This document shows, one piece after another, positions 17,318-26,802 of a stretch of DNA of 37,360 bases. Source of the stretch: Chryseobacterium gleum (GTDB taxonomy: Bacteria > Bacteroidota > Bacteroidia > Flavobacteriales_D > Crocinitomicaceae); assembly GCA_945897755.1 (NCBI GenBank), contig CAMDGH010000019.1, positions 1 through 37,360 on the forward strand, in the 5' to 3' direction. The number at the start of each line of letters is the position of its first letter. Within the stretch, counting starts at the first letter, position 1. The notes beneath the pieces were generated by a model, which was not told the origin of the DNA, ran no database searches, and worked only from the letters and a program-made list of their open reading frames with translations. Position numbers and translations under genes: made by a program.

Positions 17318-20300
17318 TTAATCTAATAAGGAAAGTAAATCTTCTTGTTTTAATGATTTTAAAATAGAAGTATCTGTTTGAATGAGATCATCAGCTAAAG
17401 TTCGTTTCGATTGCTGTAAATCCATGATTTTCTCTTCAATAGTACCCGGACAGATTAATCTTACCGCAACAACATGTTTTTCTTGACCAATACGATAACA
17501 ACGGTCTATCGCTTGATTTTCGACTGCAGGATTCCACCAAGGATCTATGATGTACACGTAGTCTGCTTGAGTTAAATTAAGCCCTGTACCTCCTGCTTTT
17601 AAACTGATTAGAAAAACTCTGATTTTATCGTCTTCTTGAAACTCTTCTACGATTGTTTTTCTTTTTGTGGACTTCCCTGTCAAATATGCGTAACCAATTT
17701 CATGTTTATCTAATTGAGATTTAACAAGGTCTAGCATTCCAACAAACTGACTAAAAACTAAAATTTTGTGATCATCTTTCTTTTCAAGTATTTCTGCAAG
17801 TAAAACATCAATCTTTGCTGATTCATCACCATAAAACTCCTCTTCTTTGAGTAAAGCAGGTGAGTCACATATTTGCCTTAATTTTGTAAGCGCAGCTAAA
17901 ACAAACATACTATCTGTGTTTTTCTTTTCTGACTTAGAAGCATTTAAATAATCACGCATTTCTTTTTTATATGCTTCGTAAACCTTTTTTTGTGAATCAC
18001 CCATTTCACAATAAAGGATCATTTCTGTTTTGTCAGGTAATTCTTTCGCAACTTGAGCTTTAGTTCTTCTCAATATAAAAGGATTAACCTTACGCTGAAG
18101 TTCCTTCGCTCTTACAGCATCTTTAAATTTATCAATTGGAGTCGAATACTCATCTTTAAAGTGTTGCTTAGATCCTAATAAACCAGGACAAGCAAAAGAG
18201 AGTTGAGCAAACAAATCAAATGTATTGTTTTCAATTGGTGTACCTGTCATCACGATTCTATTTCGCGCTTTTAGTAAGCGAACAGCTTTGTAGCGTTGTG
18301 AATCTGGGTTTTTTATCGCTTGAGATTCATCCAATACAATATAATTGAATTTAAATTCCTTGATGTGCTGAATATCAGACATCAAGGTGCCATACGATGT
18401 TAGTACGACCTCAAAATCATCTAGTTTTTCTGTTGTTCGTTCTCTACCAGAACCATAAATAGTGGTTACTTTCAATGATGGAGCAAACTTTTCAAGTTCA
18501 TGTTGCCAATTAAAAATTAAAGAAGTCGGCAACACAACTAAGTTTGTTTGATTTTTATGCTTTTTGCGTTGAATTAGAAAAAAAGCAATCATTTGAATGG
18601 TTTTTCCTAAGCCCATATCATCAGCCAGACATCCCCCAAAATTGTAATCATCCAAGAAATTTAACCAATTTAATCCTTCTTTTTGATAATCACGTAAGTT
18701 TGCGTTTAGTTCTTTTGGAATAGTAATTTTTTCAATTTCTTTAAATGAGGTTAAGCGATTTTTTAATAACGTTAATTCATCCGAAATCTCCTTATTAAGG
18801 AATGCTCCATCAAACGCCTCCTCAATAAACGAAAAATTCACTTTTGAAGTACGAATGGTTTCTTTATTTAAATCACCCGTACGAAAGTATTTTTCAAAGC
18901 GTTCTATCCATTCGTTCGGAAGCAATCCATTTGATCCATCAGCCAATGTTACATATCGCAACTTATTTTTTACTGCTTTTTGTAATTGTTTTAATGAAAC
19001 ATGTTGTCCGCCATACTCTAACTGGACAGAAGTTTCAAACCAATCAATTCCGCTACTTACTTTTACAGCTACTTTCGCTTTATTAGGATTTAAATTATTG
19101 TTCTTAATCGAATTAAATCCAAGAATTGTATACCCCAATGATTTCCATGTTTCATAGGCATCTAGAAACCAACCTTCGTCTAAAAAAGCTCGTTTTGGCA
19201 GATAATAAAAGGATTGTCCATATTGCTCTTCAAAATGAGGGTGCTGTCTTAATAGTACGCTGATAAAGTGATCTTCTAATTTTAAATCACGATCTTGAAT
19301 AAATACTTCGCCTTGATCATCAATGCATTCTATTTGTTTGTGAGTTAAAATTGGGATTTCAATTTCATTGTATTTCAAAACAGGTGTAAGTAAAATGAAA
19401 TCGTCCGACTCTGATATATAGATTATGTGCTCCTTTTTATTACTTAATAGCGCGGTTTTTTTTTGTACTATACTTGCTTTCTTAATAAAAGAATATTCAA
19501 TTTTAATCGTTTTTTCTAATGTATCAATTACTTCATTTTTAAATGTTTCAAATCCAGATTCGTGAACAATTATTTTTCCTCCTTGAGTATTAAAGAAGTT
19601 GAATAATTTAATAATTTGAGGAGATTTGATGAGATAATACACTTCATTTTCTGCAATAAAAAACTTTAATTTTAACTTATACTGGCTTACCGGAATGTAT
19701 TTCCCTTCAATTCTAAGTTGTGGCTTAATTTCATAAAACTCCTCCTCTTTACTTACTTTTAAAAAGAACTCAATTTCGGAATTCTTTAACTGAATCTGTT
19801 TAATCGATTTTACATTTATATTATCTGAAATTCGCTTGTCGTGCATATAAAAAACCCAATTCATCGGATTTTCCACCAGCAACTGAAGCGCATTTAAATC
19901 TTCTTCAATTGTCGTGGATCGATAGGACTCTTCCAATCGATTTGCAGCTACTAAAAAACGAACTTCTGATAAATCGGTTGTTTGCATCAATAAATCTTGC
20001 ACACTGCAATTATTAATAGGGTTTTTAATGCCTCCACCTATTTTAGTTGCTGCTTCTGAAACGGATAATTCTAATTCTGAATTGTAATTATCAATACCCA
20101 AAACAATAAAACGAGTATTGTGGATTAAAAGTTCTTTTTTCTTAAATGAATCAAATGAAGGGGGAATAAGTACGTTTTTTATTATATTATTTGTGGAATT
20201 CGCATTAAGTTTAATTAGTCCTTTTACTTTTGGTTTAACTTCTATGTTTCCGTATTTTTCTTTTACTATTTCAAAATAACGATCTAGGTCAACCACATTT

Positions 20301-21040
20301 TCCATTCCATATAATTGAGCTTCTTTTTGTATGCTTTTCTTATAAAAAGTTTGGTCAAAAAAAATACGTAAGTGATCCGTATTGATAATATGATAAAGTA
20401 CTCTAACCTGATGATCACACATCTTTTTCTTTGGTTTGTTGCACTTACAAAACAAACTCAATTCCTTATTAAGATGATTGAAACTGACGCATACTGGACT
20501 TCTTGATTCCGATGGATAATAAGAGATTTCAGCATAATTTGACCGAACAGACTCTTCTTCAAAATAATAATTTCGAGAATTTATAATTGGATTTGTTGCA
20601 TGTTGCTGAATCCATCTATAATCTATTTTTTCGAAATCAACCCCTGAAACAGTATATTCAAATAAGTCAAAGACGGGTTGTGCAGCGATATCGGAACTTA
20701 TGATTCCCCCTGTATGTTCATCAATCGTCTCAAATAACGATAACTGATTATCGTTATTCTGAATTCTAAGGAGTTCATCTGCCTGTATTAAAACCAATAC
20801 AATGTGTTTACAGATTCCAGAAAATGAATATGGACAAGTACAAACGGCAGTCTCAACTTTAACTGGATTGTATAAAATATCAACCTTGTATACGGAAGTG
20901 CCTTTCACTTCTGCTTTTATGTGAGATTCTTTAACATTCAAGGATATTACTTCAGAATCAAGAGACCTTTCCCTTATAATACTAGTACTATTTAGTGCAA
21001 CAAATGTTTTAAATGCTTTGAATTGTAAATCTAAACTCAT
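17318..21040 (-). CDS. SNF2/RapA-type helicase with two SWIM zinc motifs
   Basis: 1240 residues. An N-terminal SWIM motif CxC-x7-CxH (Cys67, Cys69, Cys77, His79) is followed by a second motif of the same spacing (Cys197, Cys199, Cys207, His209). Residues about 250-780 are a long region of weak similarity. The C-terminal 450 residues are a SNF2 motor: Walker A ADDMGLGKTIQ at about 805-815, DESQ box (LDESQAIKNPDSQ) near 901, GTPIENN, FILRRTKAQVAKELP, and helicase-C blocks LVFSQFVGML, SLKAGGTGLNLTQADYV and DRCYRIGQEKHV. It is an ATP-dependent DNA translocase, possibly displacing proteins or RNA polymerase; the target is unknown. No restriction or defence partner is adjacent. The start MSLDLQFKAF is the first ATG. 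Confidence 0.9.
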   Translation of the reverse strand: MSLDLQFKAFKTFVALNSTSIIRERSLDSEVISLNVKESHIKAEVKGTSVYKVDILYNPVKVETAVCTCPYSFSGICKHIVLVLIQADELLRIQNNDNQLSLFETIDEHTGGIISSDIAAQPVFDLFEYTVSGVDFEKIDYRWIQQHATNPIINSRNYYFEEESVRSNYAEISYYPSESRSPVCVSFNHLNKELSLFCKCNKPKKKMCDHQVRVLYHIINTDHLRIFFDQTFYKKSIQKEAQLYGMENVVDLDRYFEIVKEKYGNIEVKPKVKGLIKLNANSTNNIIKNVLIPPSFDSFKKKELLIHNTRFIVLGIDNYNSELELSVSEAATKIGGGIKNPINNCSVQDLLMQTTDLSEVRFLVAANRLEESYRSTTIEEDLNALQLLVENPMNWVFYMHDKRISDNINVKSIKQIQLKNSEIEFFLKVSKEEEFYEIKPQLRIEGKYIPVSQYKLKLKFFIAENEVYYLIKSPQIIKLFNFFNTQGGKIIVHESGFETFKNEVIDTLEKTIKIEYSFIKKASIVQKKTALLSNKKEHIIYISESDDFILLTPVLKYNEIEIPILTHKQIECIDDQGEVFIQDRDLKLEDHFISVLLRQHPHFEEQYGQSFYYLPKRAFLDEGWFLDAYETWKSLGYTILGFNSIKNNNLNPNKAKVAVKVSSGIDWFETSVQLEYGGQHVSLKQLQKAVKNKLRYVTLADGSNGLLPNEWIERFEKYFRTGDLNKETIRTSKVNFSFIEEAFDGAFLNKEISDELTLLKNRLTSFKEIEKITIPKELNANLRDYQKEGLNWLNFLDDYNFGGCLADDMGLGKTIQMIAFFLIQRKKHKNQTNLVVLPTSLIFNWQHELEKFAPSLKVTTIYGSGRERTTEKLDDFEVVLTSYGTLMSDIQHIKEFKFNYIVLDESQAIKNPDSQRYKAVRLLKARNRIVMTGTPIENNTFDLFAQLSFACPGLLGSKQHFKDEYSTPIDKFKDAVRAKELQRKVNPFILRRTKAQVAKELPDKTEMILYCEMGDSQKKVYEAYKKEMRDYLNASKSEKKNTDSMFVLAALTKLRQICDSPALLKEEEFYGDESAKIDVLLAEILEKKDDHKILVFSQFVGMLDLVKSQLDKHEIGYAYLTGKSTKRKTIVEEFQEDDKIRVFLISLKAGGTGLNLTQADYVYIIDPWWNPAVENQAIDRCYRIGQEKHVVAVRLICPGTIEEKIMDLQQSKRTLADDLIQTDTSILKSLKQEDLLSLLD

Positions 21041-21247
21041 TTTAGTATTATTACAGATTCTTCAAAAGTAGCAAAAAGATAATAATTAAAGGGTCAATCT
21101 AGATTATTTCGGTTTTTGGGGATTACATTCAAATACCCTAAATTAATTATGGCTTCCGAACTATTCGGCTAAGGTAAGAATACATTTTATCGTTGGGTAA
21201 AAACTTAAAATAACGAGAAGTAAGCCAAAAAGGTGTTCCCTTCCTCT

Positions 21248-23317
21248 CTATTTTTTTTCAAGTCCTCCCATCAAAAATCTTTTATACACATCCACATTCG
21301 GTTCATACCCTATCGCCTCCGATAAATCATTCCCTGCAGCGTCTATCATCACATAAAGCGGTTGAGAAAGTTGACCATAATGTGTCACCTGATAGTCTGA
21401 CCATTTATTCCCTACTGTTTTTATCATGCCTTGAATCGCTTTTGAATACCTCCACTGAGATTTAGGCAAATTCTGACGATCATCTACATACAATGAAACA
21501 AGAACAACCTTATCTTTTAATATCGGATGCACAGCTTCATTTAACCAAATGGTGGACTCTGTTCGACGACAATTAGGACAATTATGCCCTGTAAAATCCA
21601 ATAACAAAGGCTTGTCTTCTAATTTCGCATAGGCCTTTGCTTTGTCTAAATCGTGAAAAGTCAACAAACTACCATCCGCAACTTCATGCATAAATGGTCT
21701 AAATTTTTTAAAATTTTCACTTTCATTCTGAATTTCACTCCCATTGTTACCTTTTACAAAGCGAAAGTCATCTTCACTATGCGTTAATGGCGGAGCAACC
21801 CCATCAATTAACCTCAACGGTGCACCCCACATGCCTGGCAATAAATAAACAGCAAAAATAAGTGCAGTTAAAGCAAACATAAATCGTGTAACAGATAAGC
21901 GCTCTACATTCGAATCATGCGCGAATTTAAGTTTACCCAACAAATATAAACCAATGATGAAAAAGAGTACTACCCAAATCGCTACAAATACTTCACGTGT
22001 CAAGATGCCCCAATGATAGGCTAAATCAACTCCGGATAAAAATTTCAATGCTAAAGCCAACTCCAATAAACCCAATACCACTTTCACAGAATTTAACCAA
22101 CCTCCTGACTGTGGCAAACTATTCAGCCAACCTGGGAAAATGGCAAACAATGTAAATGGAAGAGCTAATGCAACCGCAAATCCACCCATACCAATCGCTG
22201 GAGCCAATAAGGCACCATCTGCAGCGGATTCAACTAATAAAGTTCCTATAATTGGACCTGTACACGAGAAGGAAACCAAACTCAAGGTAAACGCCATAAA
22301 AAAGATACCGATAAGTCCTCCTTTGTCTGCATTTCCATCGGCTTTATTCACCCAAGAATTAGGCATACGAATTTCAAATGCACCCAAAAAAGAAATAGCA
22401 AAAAAGATGAATATTCCGAAGAAAATCAAGTTCATCCAAACATTTGTAGATAAATCATTCAACCCTGTAGGCCCCAACAAAGCAGTAATTACTAATCCTA
22501 AACTCACATAAATCACAATAATAGAAACGCCATACAATAAAGCATTCAATATACCTTTTACCCTAGTTTTAGAGCGCTTTGTGAAAAACGTAACTGTCAT
22601 TGGAATCATTGGAAACACACACGGTGTCAACAAGGCGATTAAACCTCCACCAAAACCTTTGAAGAAAACAATCCAAAGAGATTCTTTTGATTTTGAACTT
22701 TTTACTTTCGTTTTTTTATCTACAATTTTAACTTTTCCAGCTTCTTTTGAAATAACATCCGTTTTAGCAACATCTAGTTCTTCTGTTTTTTCTATTAAAG
22801 AATCTTTATTTGCTAATATCTCTTTTGCGTTAACTACTGGGGAATACCCTACTGCTTTTAGGGATCCTTCTTGTTCTGTAGGCATTAAACATTGTATGGC
22901 ACATAACTGGAAATTATAACTAAACTTTATATCAACAGGCTGATTACTCAAAAACTCAATCTCTTGTTTGTAAACTACCGAATTTTCGATGTATAAAGAA
23001 GTACCCAGATCATCTTTATGGGTAATCGCTTTCTTCCCTTCTAGCAATGAACCTACTGTTTTGTATAATTTTGAGTCTTTAAAAACAATACTAGTTGGAA
23101 TACCCGTAAAACTCGCTTTTTCAGGAATATGATGAATCGAGTATATATGCCAATCTTTTACAATGTTAGCCTTCGCAACTACGTAAGCATGAGACCCATC
23201 TTTTTTTTCCAAACTAAAACTCCAGTTAATATAATCAGAAAAACTTTCAGCTGGCTGAGCATAAGAAAAGAACGAAAGCATTGAAAAGAACACAAAAGAA
23301 AATAAACAGTGTTTCAT
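21248..23317 (-). CDS. DsbD-like protein-disulfide reductase (thiol:disulfide interchange)
   Basis: 689 residues. The signal peptide (MKHCLFSFVFFSMLSFFSYAQ) leads into an N-terminal DsbD-alpha-like domain (about 22-150). A linker rich in Lys/Ser/Glu is followed by a membrane domain of about eight helices (about 215-500) with the two redox cysteines in TPCVFPMIP and SFSCTGPIIG. A C-terminal thioredoxin fold carries CPNC (FTGHNCPNCRRTES, about 579-582). The protein passes electrons from cytoplasmic thioredoxin to the periplasm, for disulfide isomerisation or cytochrome c maturation. I do not assign dsbD outright because the Bacteroidota versions differ. It lies 207 bases from the SNF2 start on the same strand, with no visible coupling. 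Confidence 0.88.
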   Translation of the reverse strand: MKHCLFSFVFFSMLSFFSYAQPAESFSDYINWSFSLEKKDGSHAYVVAKANIVKDWHIYSIHHIPEKASFTGIPTSIVFKDSKLYKTVGSLLEGKKAITHKDDLGTSLYIENSVVYKQEIEFLSNQPVDIKFSYNFQLCAIQCLMPTEQEGSLKAVGYSPVVNAKEILANKDSLIEKTEELDVAKTDVISKEAGKVKIVDKKTKVKSSKSKESLWIVFFKGFGGGLIALLTPCVFPMIPMTVTFFTKRSKTRVKGILNALLYGVSIIVIYVSLGLVITALLGPTGLNDLSTNVWMNLIFFGIFIFFAISFLGAFEIRMPNSWVNKADGNADKGGLIGIFFMAFTLSLVSFSCTGPIIGTLLVESAADGALLAPAIGMGGFAVALALPFTLFAIFPGWLNSLPQSGGWLNSVKVVLGLLELALALKFLSGVDLAYHWGILTREVFVAIWVVLFFIIGLYLLGKLKFAHDSNVERLSVTRFMFALTALIFAVYLLPGMWGAPLRLIDGVAPPLTHSEDDFRFVKGNNGSEIQNESENFKKFRPFMHEVADGSLLTFHDLDKAKAYAKLEDKPLLLDFTGHNCPNCRRTESTIWLNEAVHPILKDKVVLVSLYVDDRQNLPKSQWRYSKAIQGMIKTVGNKWSDYQVTHYGQLSQPLYVMIDAAGNDLSEAIGYEPNVDVYKRFLMGGLEKK

Positions 23318-23333
23318 ATTTTATATTTTAAAC

Positions 23334-23359
23334 AAAAAATCCGTCTTTAAAAACGGATT
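23334..23359 (-). terminator. Rho-independent terminator of the small hypothetical gene
   Basis: On the minus strand AATCCGT, an 8-base loop and ACGGATT are followed by a T-run (plus-strand A-run 23334-23339). It lies 28 bases after the stop of the gene at 23387 and before dsbD-like. Its GC core matches the terminator at 26235-26263. Confidence 0.6.
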
Positions 23360-23386
23360 AATTATATATTTAAATTGTTATTGTTA

Positions 23387-23665
23387 TTAAAACTTCACTT
23401 CAATAATACGGGAAATTGGAATCCAAACGCCACCTTTTAAACAAATGTATTTTGCCCCTGTTGCCCAAATAGTAGTTTCAACTCGCTTAGGGCCCTCATC
23501 ATCATAAAAATAGATGCTCACTTTAGAATGATACCCATTCCCTAAACGGGTCGCTTGTTCTAATTGATGTCTTAAATCTTCATGCTGTTCAAGTTCAACT
23601 TCATTGTGAAAAGTTAACCCAGAAACAGCCTCTTTTTCGATCGATTTATATACTGAAAGCTCCAT
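23387..23665 (-). CDS. Small hypothetical protein
   Basis: 92 residues from the ATG at 23665 (MELSVYKSIEKEAVSG); the frame extends to an ATG at 23698, but the upstream eleven residues look like leader. No signal peptide. The N-terminal half is acidic and helical (EVELEQHEDLRHQLEQATRLG), the rest is short strands (KVSIYFYDDEGPKRVETTIW and a C-terminal GGVWIPISRIIEVKF). That ending reads like a protein giving a per-cell correction or binding surface, but I recognise no family. It stands alone between tilS (131 bases upstream) and dsbD-like and has its own terminator. Confidence 0.6.
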   Translation of the reverse strand: MELSVYKSIEKEAVSGLTFHNEVELEQHEDLRHQLEQATRLGNGYHSKVSIYFYDDEGPKRVETTIWATGAKYICLKGGVWIPISRIIEVKF

Positions 23666-23795
23666 GACTATTAAATTAATATTACCTAAATTAAGCATTA
23701 TAACTTAATTATCCAAATGATAATACACTAATACTTATTAACAAATCTAATCAAAAACTAAATTAATTACAAGCTAAACGAAATTAAATAGTAAA

Positions 23796-25046
23796 TTACT
23801 CACTAATTTCAATTGATAAAATTTGATTAAACCCCTTTGAAGCGTTAGCGATCCGAGAAATTCGATATCCAACACACCAAATAATTTCGTTTCCAGAAAA
23901 TACCACGAGACAATCTTCTTTTTGTTGATAAGACGCCTTAGCATCTGACAAAATATCAGAAATAAGTTTAGATCCTTTCATCCCTATTGGTTTCATTCGA
24001 TCTCCAGTCTTCCACTTCCTAACAAATGGTTCCCCCATCATTTTATCAGCATCAAAGTAAGCTTTCCTTTTATGGAATTCATTGGGTAAAATAGATTCTA
24101 AACGCACACATATTTTCGGTGTAGGTTTATTTATATTCATTTCAACAATTGAAAAAAAAGCGATCTCACGACAAAATACATGATTTAAAGTCTTTATTAG
24201 TTTGCCTTTTTGAGAATATCTGATTTTTTTTAATTTAAAAAACACATCGATCGGATAAGCGAGTAAACGCATCAACTCAACGCCTTGCTCATCCGACAAA
24301 ACATCAAAATCGCTAAACTGAATTTGTTTCTCAGTCCTAACCTTATCAAAAATAGGGGATACACTCAAAGTGATCGCTTTTATTTCAGATTGAAAAACAG
24401 CTATTAAAATTTGAACCGATTTTTTTAACGAAGGAACTTGTGCCTCAACAAAAGGAATGAAATTATTTCGCAGCTTATTTCTTGTGTACTTGTTAAACGC
24501 ATTTGAAGAATCCTCTCTCCAAGACACCTTATTCTCTATTGCGTATTCAATAATATCTGTTTTAGAATACTGCAATAAAGGCCTTATAAATTGACCGTTC
24601 CGCTGAAGCATACAAGCCATACCCATTATACCAGACTTTCGAGCAAGATGTTGAAAAAATGTTTCAATTTGATCATCTAAATGATGAGCAAGAACTAAAA
24701 CCGCACTTTCGTCTTTTTCTAAAAAGGAATTAAACCAACTGTATCGAAAATCCCTAGCGGATTCCTGCAAATTTGATCTCTCTTTTTTCAACACCGAATT
24801 AAAATCGATTCTATTAACTGATATCGGAATATTCAAGTCAAAACACAAAGCACTTAAAAATGCTTCATCTTCTTGACTTTCCAAACCCCTCAAAGAATAA
24901 TTTACGTGAAGTACCTCAAAACAAACACCCATTCGATGCAACAAATGAATTAATACGGTAGAATCCACTCCCCCGCTTGCAGCAAGAAACACTTTTGACT
25001 TCTTTAAATCAGACCATGATAGCTGAAATGCTTCTTGACTAATCAA
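23796..25046 (-). CDS. tilS: tRNA(Ile)-lysidine synthase
   Basis: Adds lysine to C34 of tRNA(Ile)(CAU), converting an AUG-reading anticodon to AUA; essential in bacteria. The PP-loop ATP-binding motif SGGVDSTVL is near the N-terminus, LAHHLDDQIETFFQHLARKSG is the second conserved block, and RNKLRNNFIPFVE a third. The C-terminal part (about 315-416) has the TilS C-terminal domain (KWKTGDRMKPIGMKGSKLIS). The start is a TTG at 25044-25046 directly after the TAA of pabB and in the same frame; no ATG lies between the pabB stop and the PP-loop, and starting at the next GTG would remove residues before the ATP site. So TTG is the best start. Confidence 0.9.
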   Translation of the reverse strand: MISQEAFQLSWSDLKKSKVFLAASGGVDSTVLIHLLHRMGVCFEVLHVNYSLRGLESQEDEAFLSALCFDLNIPISVNRIDFNSVLKKERSNLQESARDFRYSWFNSFLEKDESAVLVLAHHLDDQIETFFQHLARKSGIMGMACMLQRNGQFIRPLLQYSKTDIIEYAIENKVSWREDSSNAFNKYTRNKLRNNFIPFVEAQVPSLKKSVQILIAVFQSEIKAITLSVSPIFDKVRTEKQIQFSDFDVLSDEQGVELMRLLAYPIDVFFKLKKIRYSQKGKLIKTLNHVFCREIAFFSIVEMNINKPTPKICVRLESILPNEFHKRKAYFDADKMMGEPFVRKWKTGDRMKPIGMKGSKLISDILSDAKASYQQKEDCLVVFSGNEIIWCVGYRISRIANASKGFNQILSIEISE

Positions 25047-26222
25047 TTAAAAAGAGATTAAACGATTTAACTTTACAAAACATTCTTCGTATTCTTTTTC
25101 AGGATTTGAAGCGATAGTGATCGCACTTCCAACTGAGCATGTCATTATTTTACTTGCTTTGGTATACACAATTGTTCGAATAACAACGTTAAAGTCAAAA
25201 TCACCATTCGGCTCTATCAGACCAATTGAGCCGGAGAAAATACCTCGCTTAAACGACTCAAATGAATCGATCAGCTTCATCACACTTACCTTTGGCGCGC
25301 CTGTCATAGACCCCATTGGAAAAAGCGCTTTGAGTAATTCTGCAACTGTTTTGTCCTCATCTATTTCACAAGAAACAGTAGAAATCAAGTGATGTAATGT
25401 TTTGAACGTATTTAAAACACACAACTCATCCACCCTTACTGATTTCTTCTCTGCAATCTTAGCTAAATCATTTCTAACTAAATCAACAATCATTATATTC
25501 TCAGAAATCTCCTTAGGATCATTCAATAACTTATCACGCAAAAAAGCATCCTCTTCTTTAGACTCCCCCCGCCTAATCGTTCCTTTAATTGGTTGCGAGA
25601 TCAATAGCGAATCTTTCCGTTGAATAAAACGCTCGGGACTCATGCAAAAAACCTCGACACCATCTACCTGAATGTAAACAGACTGGGGAGATTCAGTATG
25701 AGCGTATAAGTCATTAAAAAATGAAGGACTTTCTATCAAATCGATGTCTTTTGCCGTAAAATTTTGACAAAAATTTAGTTCATAGCAATTTCCACGTTGA
25801 ATTTCGTGTTGGATTTTTAAAACACGTCCTATATAATCAAACTTATTAATATCCGGAATAAACTGTAGTTTTACATCCTCATTTTTAGATGGGAAAAACC
25901 AGGAAGTAGCAAAATCAAACACTTCAGGACTTAAAACTCCTTTTTCAAATAAAAGTTCACCCGACTCAGACAAACGGATTACATAACTCGGAGTCCAACA
26001 TATCAATTCAGGAAAAAAATGAGGATCAAAATGCCTTGATTCCAAAGCTTCAATGTGATTTTTTAAATCATATGAAATGGCAGTAACGATGTATGAACCT
26101 TTATTACTTTCAGTGTATTGATCCAATTCAGAAAAACCTGTTTTTTGAGAGAATCTAAATATGGAATCAAAACCCAATAATAAGGTTGATTTATTTTTAA
26201 AATAAGCGATTGTATCGAACAT
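25047..26222 (-). CDS. pabB: Aminodeoxychorismate synthase component I (chorismate-binding)
   Basis: Converts chorismate to 4-amino-4-deoxychorismate for folate synthesis, normally with a PabA glutaminase not seen in this window. The chorismate-binding C-terminal domain shows PIKGTIRRG (the lysine expected at the PabB active site), DLVRNDL, GSMTGAPKVSVMKLID and GIFSGSIGLIEPNGDFDFNV. 391 residues is short-normal, with a reduced N-terminal domain. The PIKGT lysine separates it from anthranilate synthase TrpE, and there are no trp genes nearby. It is translated directly into tilS. The start MFDTIAYFKNKS is 12 bases from the hairpin upstream. Confidence 0.85.
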   Translation of the reverse strand: MFDTIAYFKNKSTLLLGFDSIFRFSQKTGFSELDQYTESNKGSYIVTAISYDLKNHIEALESRHFDPHFFPELICWTPSYVIRLSESGELLFEKGVLSPEVFDFATSWFFPSKNEDVKLQFIPDINKFDYIGRVLKIQHEIQRGNCYELNFCQNFTAKDIDLIESPSFFNDLYAHTESPQSVYIQVDGVEVFCMSPERFIQRKDSLLISQPIKGTIRRGESKEEDAFLRDKLLNDPKEISENIMIVDLVRNDLAKIAEKKSVRVDELCVLNTFKTLHHLISTVSCEIDEDKTVAELLKALFPMGSMTGAPKVSVMKLIDSFESFKRGIFSGSIGLIEPNGDFDFNVVIRTIVYTKASKIMTCSVGSAITIASNPEKEYEECFVKLNRLISF

Positions 26223-26230
26223 ATGAAACT

Positions 26231-26263
26231 AAAAATCCGTTTCCAATGATATTGAAAACGGAT
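26231..26263 (-). terminator. Rho-independent terminator of the DUF1573 gene
   Basis: On the minus strand ATCCGTTT and AAACGGAT (8 bp), extended inward by a mismatch and 4 bp (CAAT/ATTG) around a 3-base loop, are followed by TTTTT. It sits 22 bases after the DUF1573 stop and ends just before the pabB start. Confidence 0.75.
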
Positions 26264-26284
26264 AATGTATTCTTAATTTAGAAA

Positions 26285-26725
26285 TTAATTTTTAGGACCA
26301 ACGTTATTTACAGGTGACTCTACTTCTGGTTGAGGACCTACCATACCTTTAATTCGAATCACTTTTGTAGGTTCATTTAAAGCATTAGACATAATTGTTA
26401 CGCTTTTGGTAATTGGACCCGGTCTTTTAGTGTCATACGTTACCGTAATAGACCCCTTCGCACCAGGAGCAATTGGTTCTTTCGAATAAGTTGGAACAGT
26501 ACAACCACAAGACCCTTTTGCATCTGAAATCAATAAAGGTGCATTCCCTGTATTTGTGAATTCAAAACTACAAGTACCATCTGCAGCATATTTTATATTT
26601 CCATAATCGTGCTCTTCATTTTTGAATTCAATTTTAGGACCATTTTCTATTAATTGAGAAAAAGATAAAAAATTAAAAAACAAAGTCATAAAAAGAAGCG
26701 TAACTAATGCAGTATTTTTTTTCAT
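26285..26725 (-). CDS. DUF1573-domain exported protein
   Basis: 146 residues with a signal peptide (MKKNTALVTLLFMTLFFNF, then SFSQ). The mature part is a single DUF1573 domain: HDYGNIKYAADGTCSFEFTN, then FTNTGNAPLLISDAKGSCGC, then a strand ending VTYDTKRPGPITKSVTIMSN. The invariant SCGCT pair of cysteines may form a disulfide. DUF1573 is an ASPM/SPD-2/hydin-like beta-sandwich common as a periplasmic protein in Bacteroidota; its role is unknown. It has a private terminator downstream and lies 77 bases from the lipoprotein gene on the same strand. Confidence 0.88.
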   Translation of the reverse strand: MKKNTALVTLLFMTLFFNFLSFSQLIENGPKIEFKNEEHDYGNIKYAADGTCSFEFTNTGNAPLLISDAKGSCGCTVPTYSKEPIAPGAKGSITVTYDTKRPGPITKSVTIMSNALNEPTKVIRIKGMVGPQPEVESPVNNVGPKN

Positions 26726-26802
26726 AAAAAAAAGGTTAAATTATAATCATATCAAATTTACAACATAAAACGAAATACCCAAAAAAAAAGTCTTTTTTAA
26801 TG

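Noticed and set aside
22140-22919. Long plus-strand open frames opposite the DsbD-like gene
   Set aside because: They are antisense shadows of a clear membrane-protein gene, with no start context or recognisable content.
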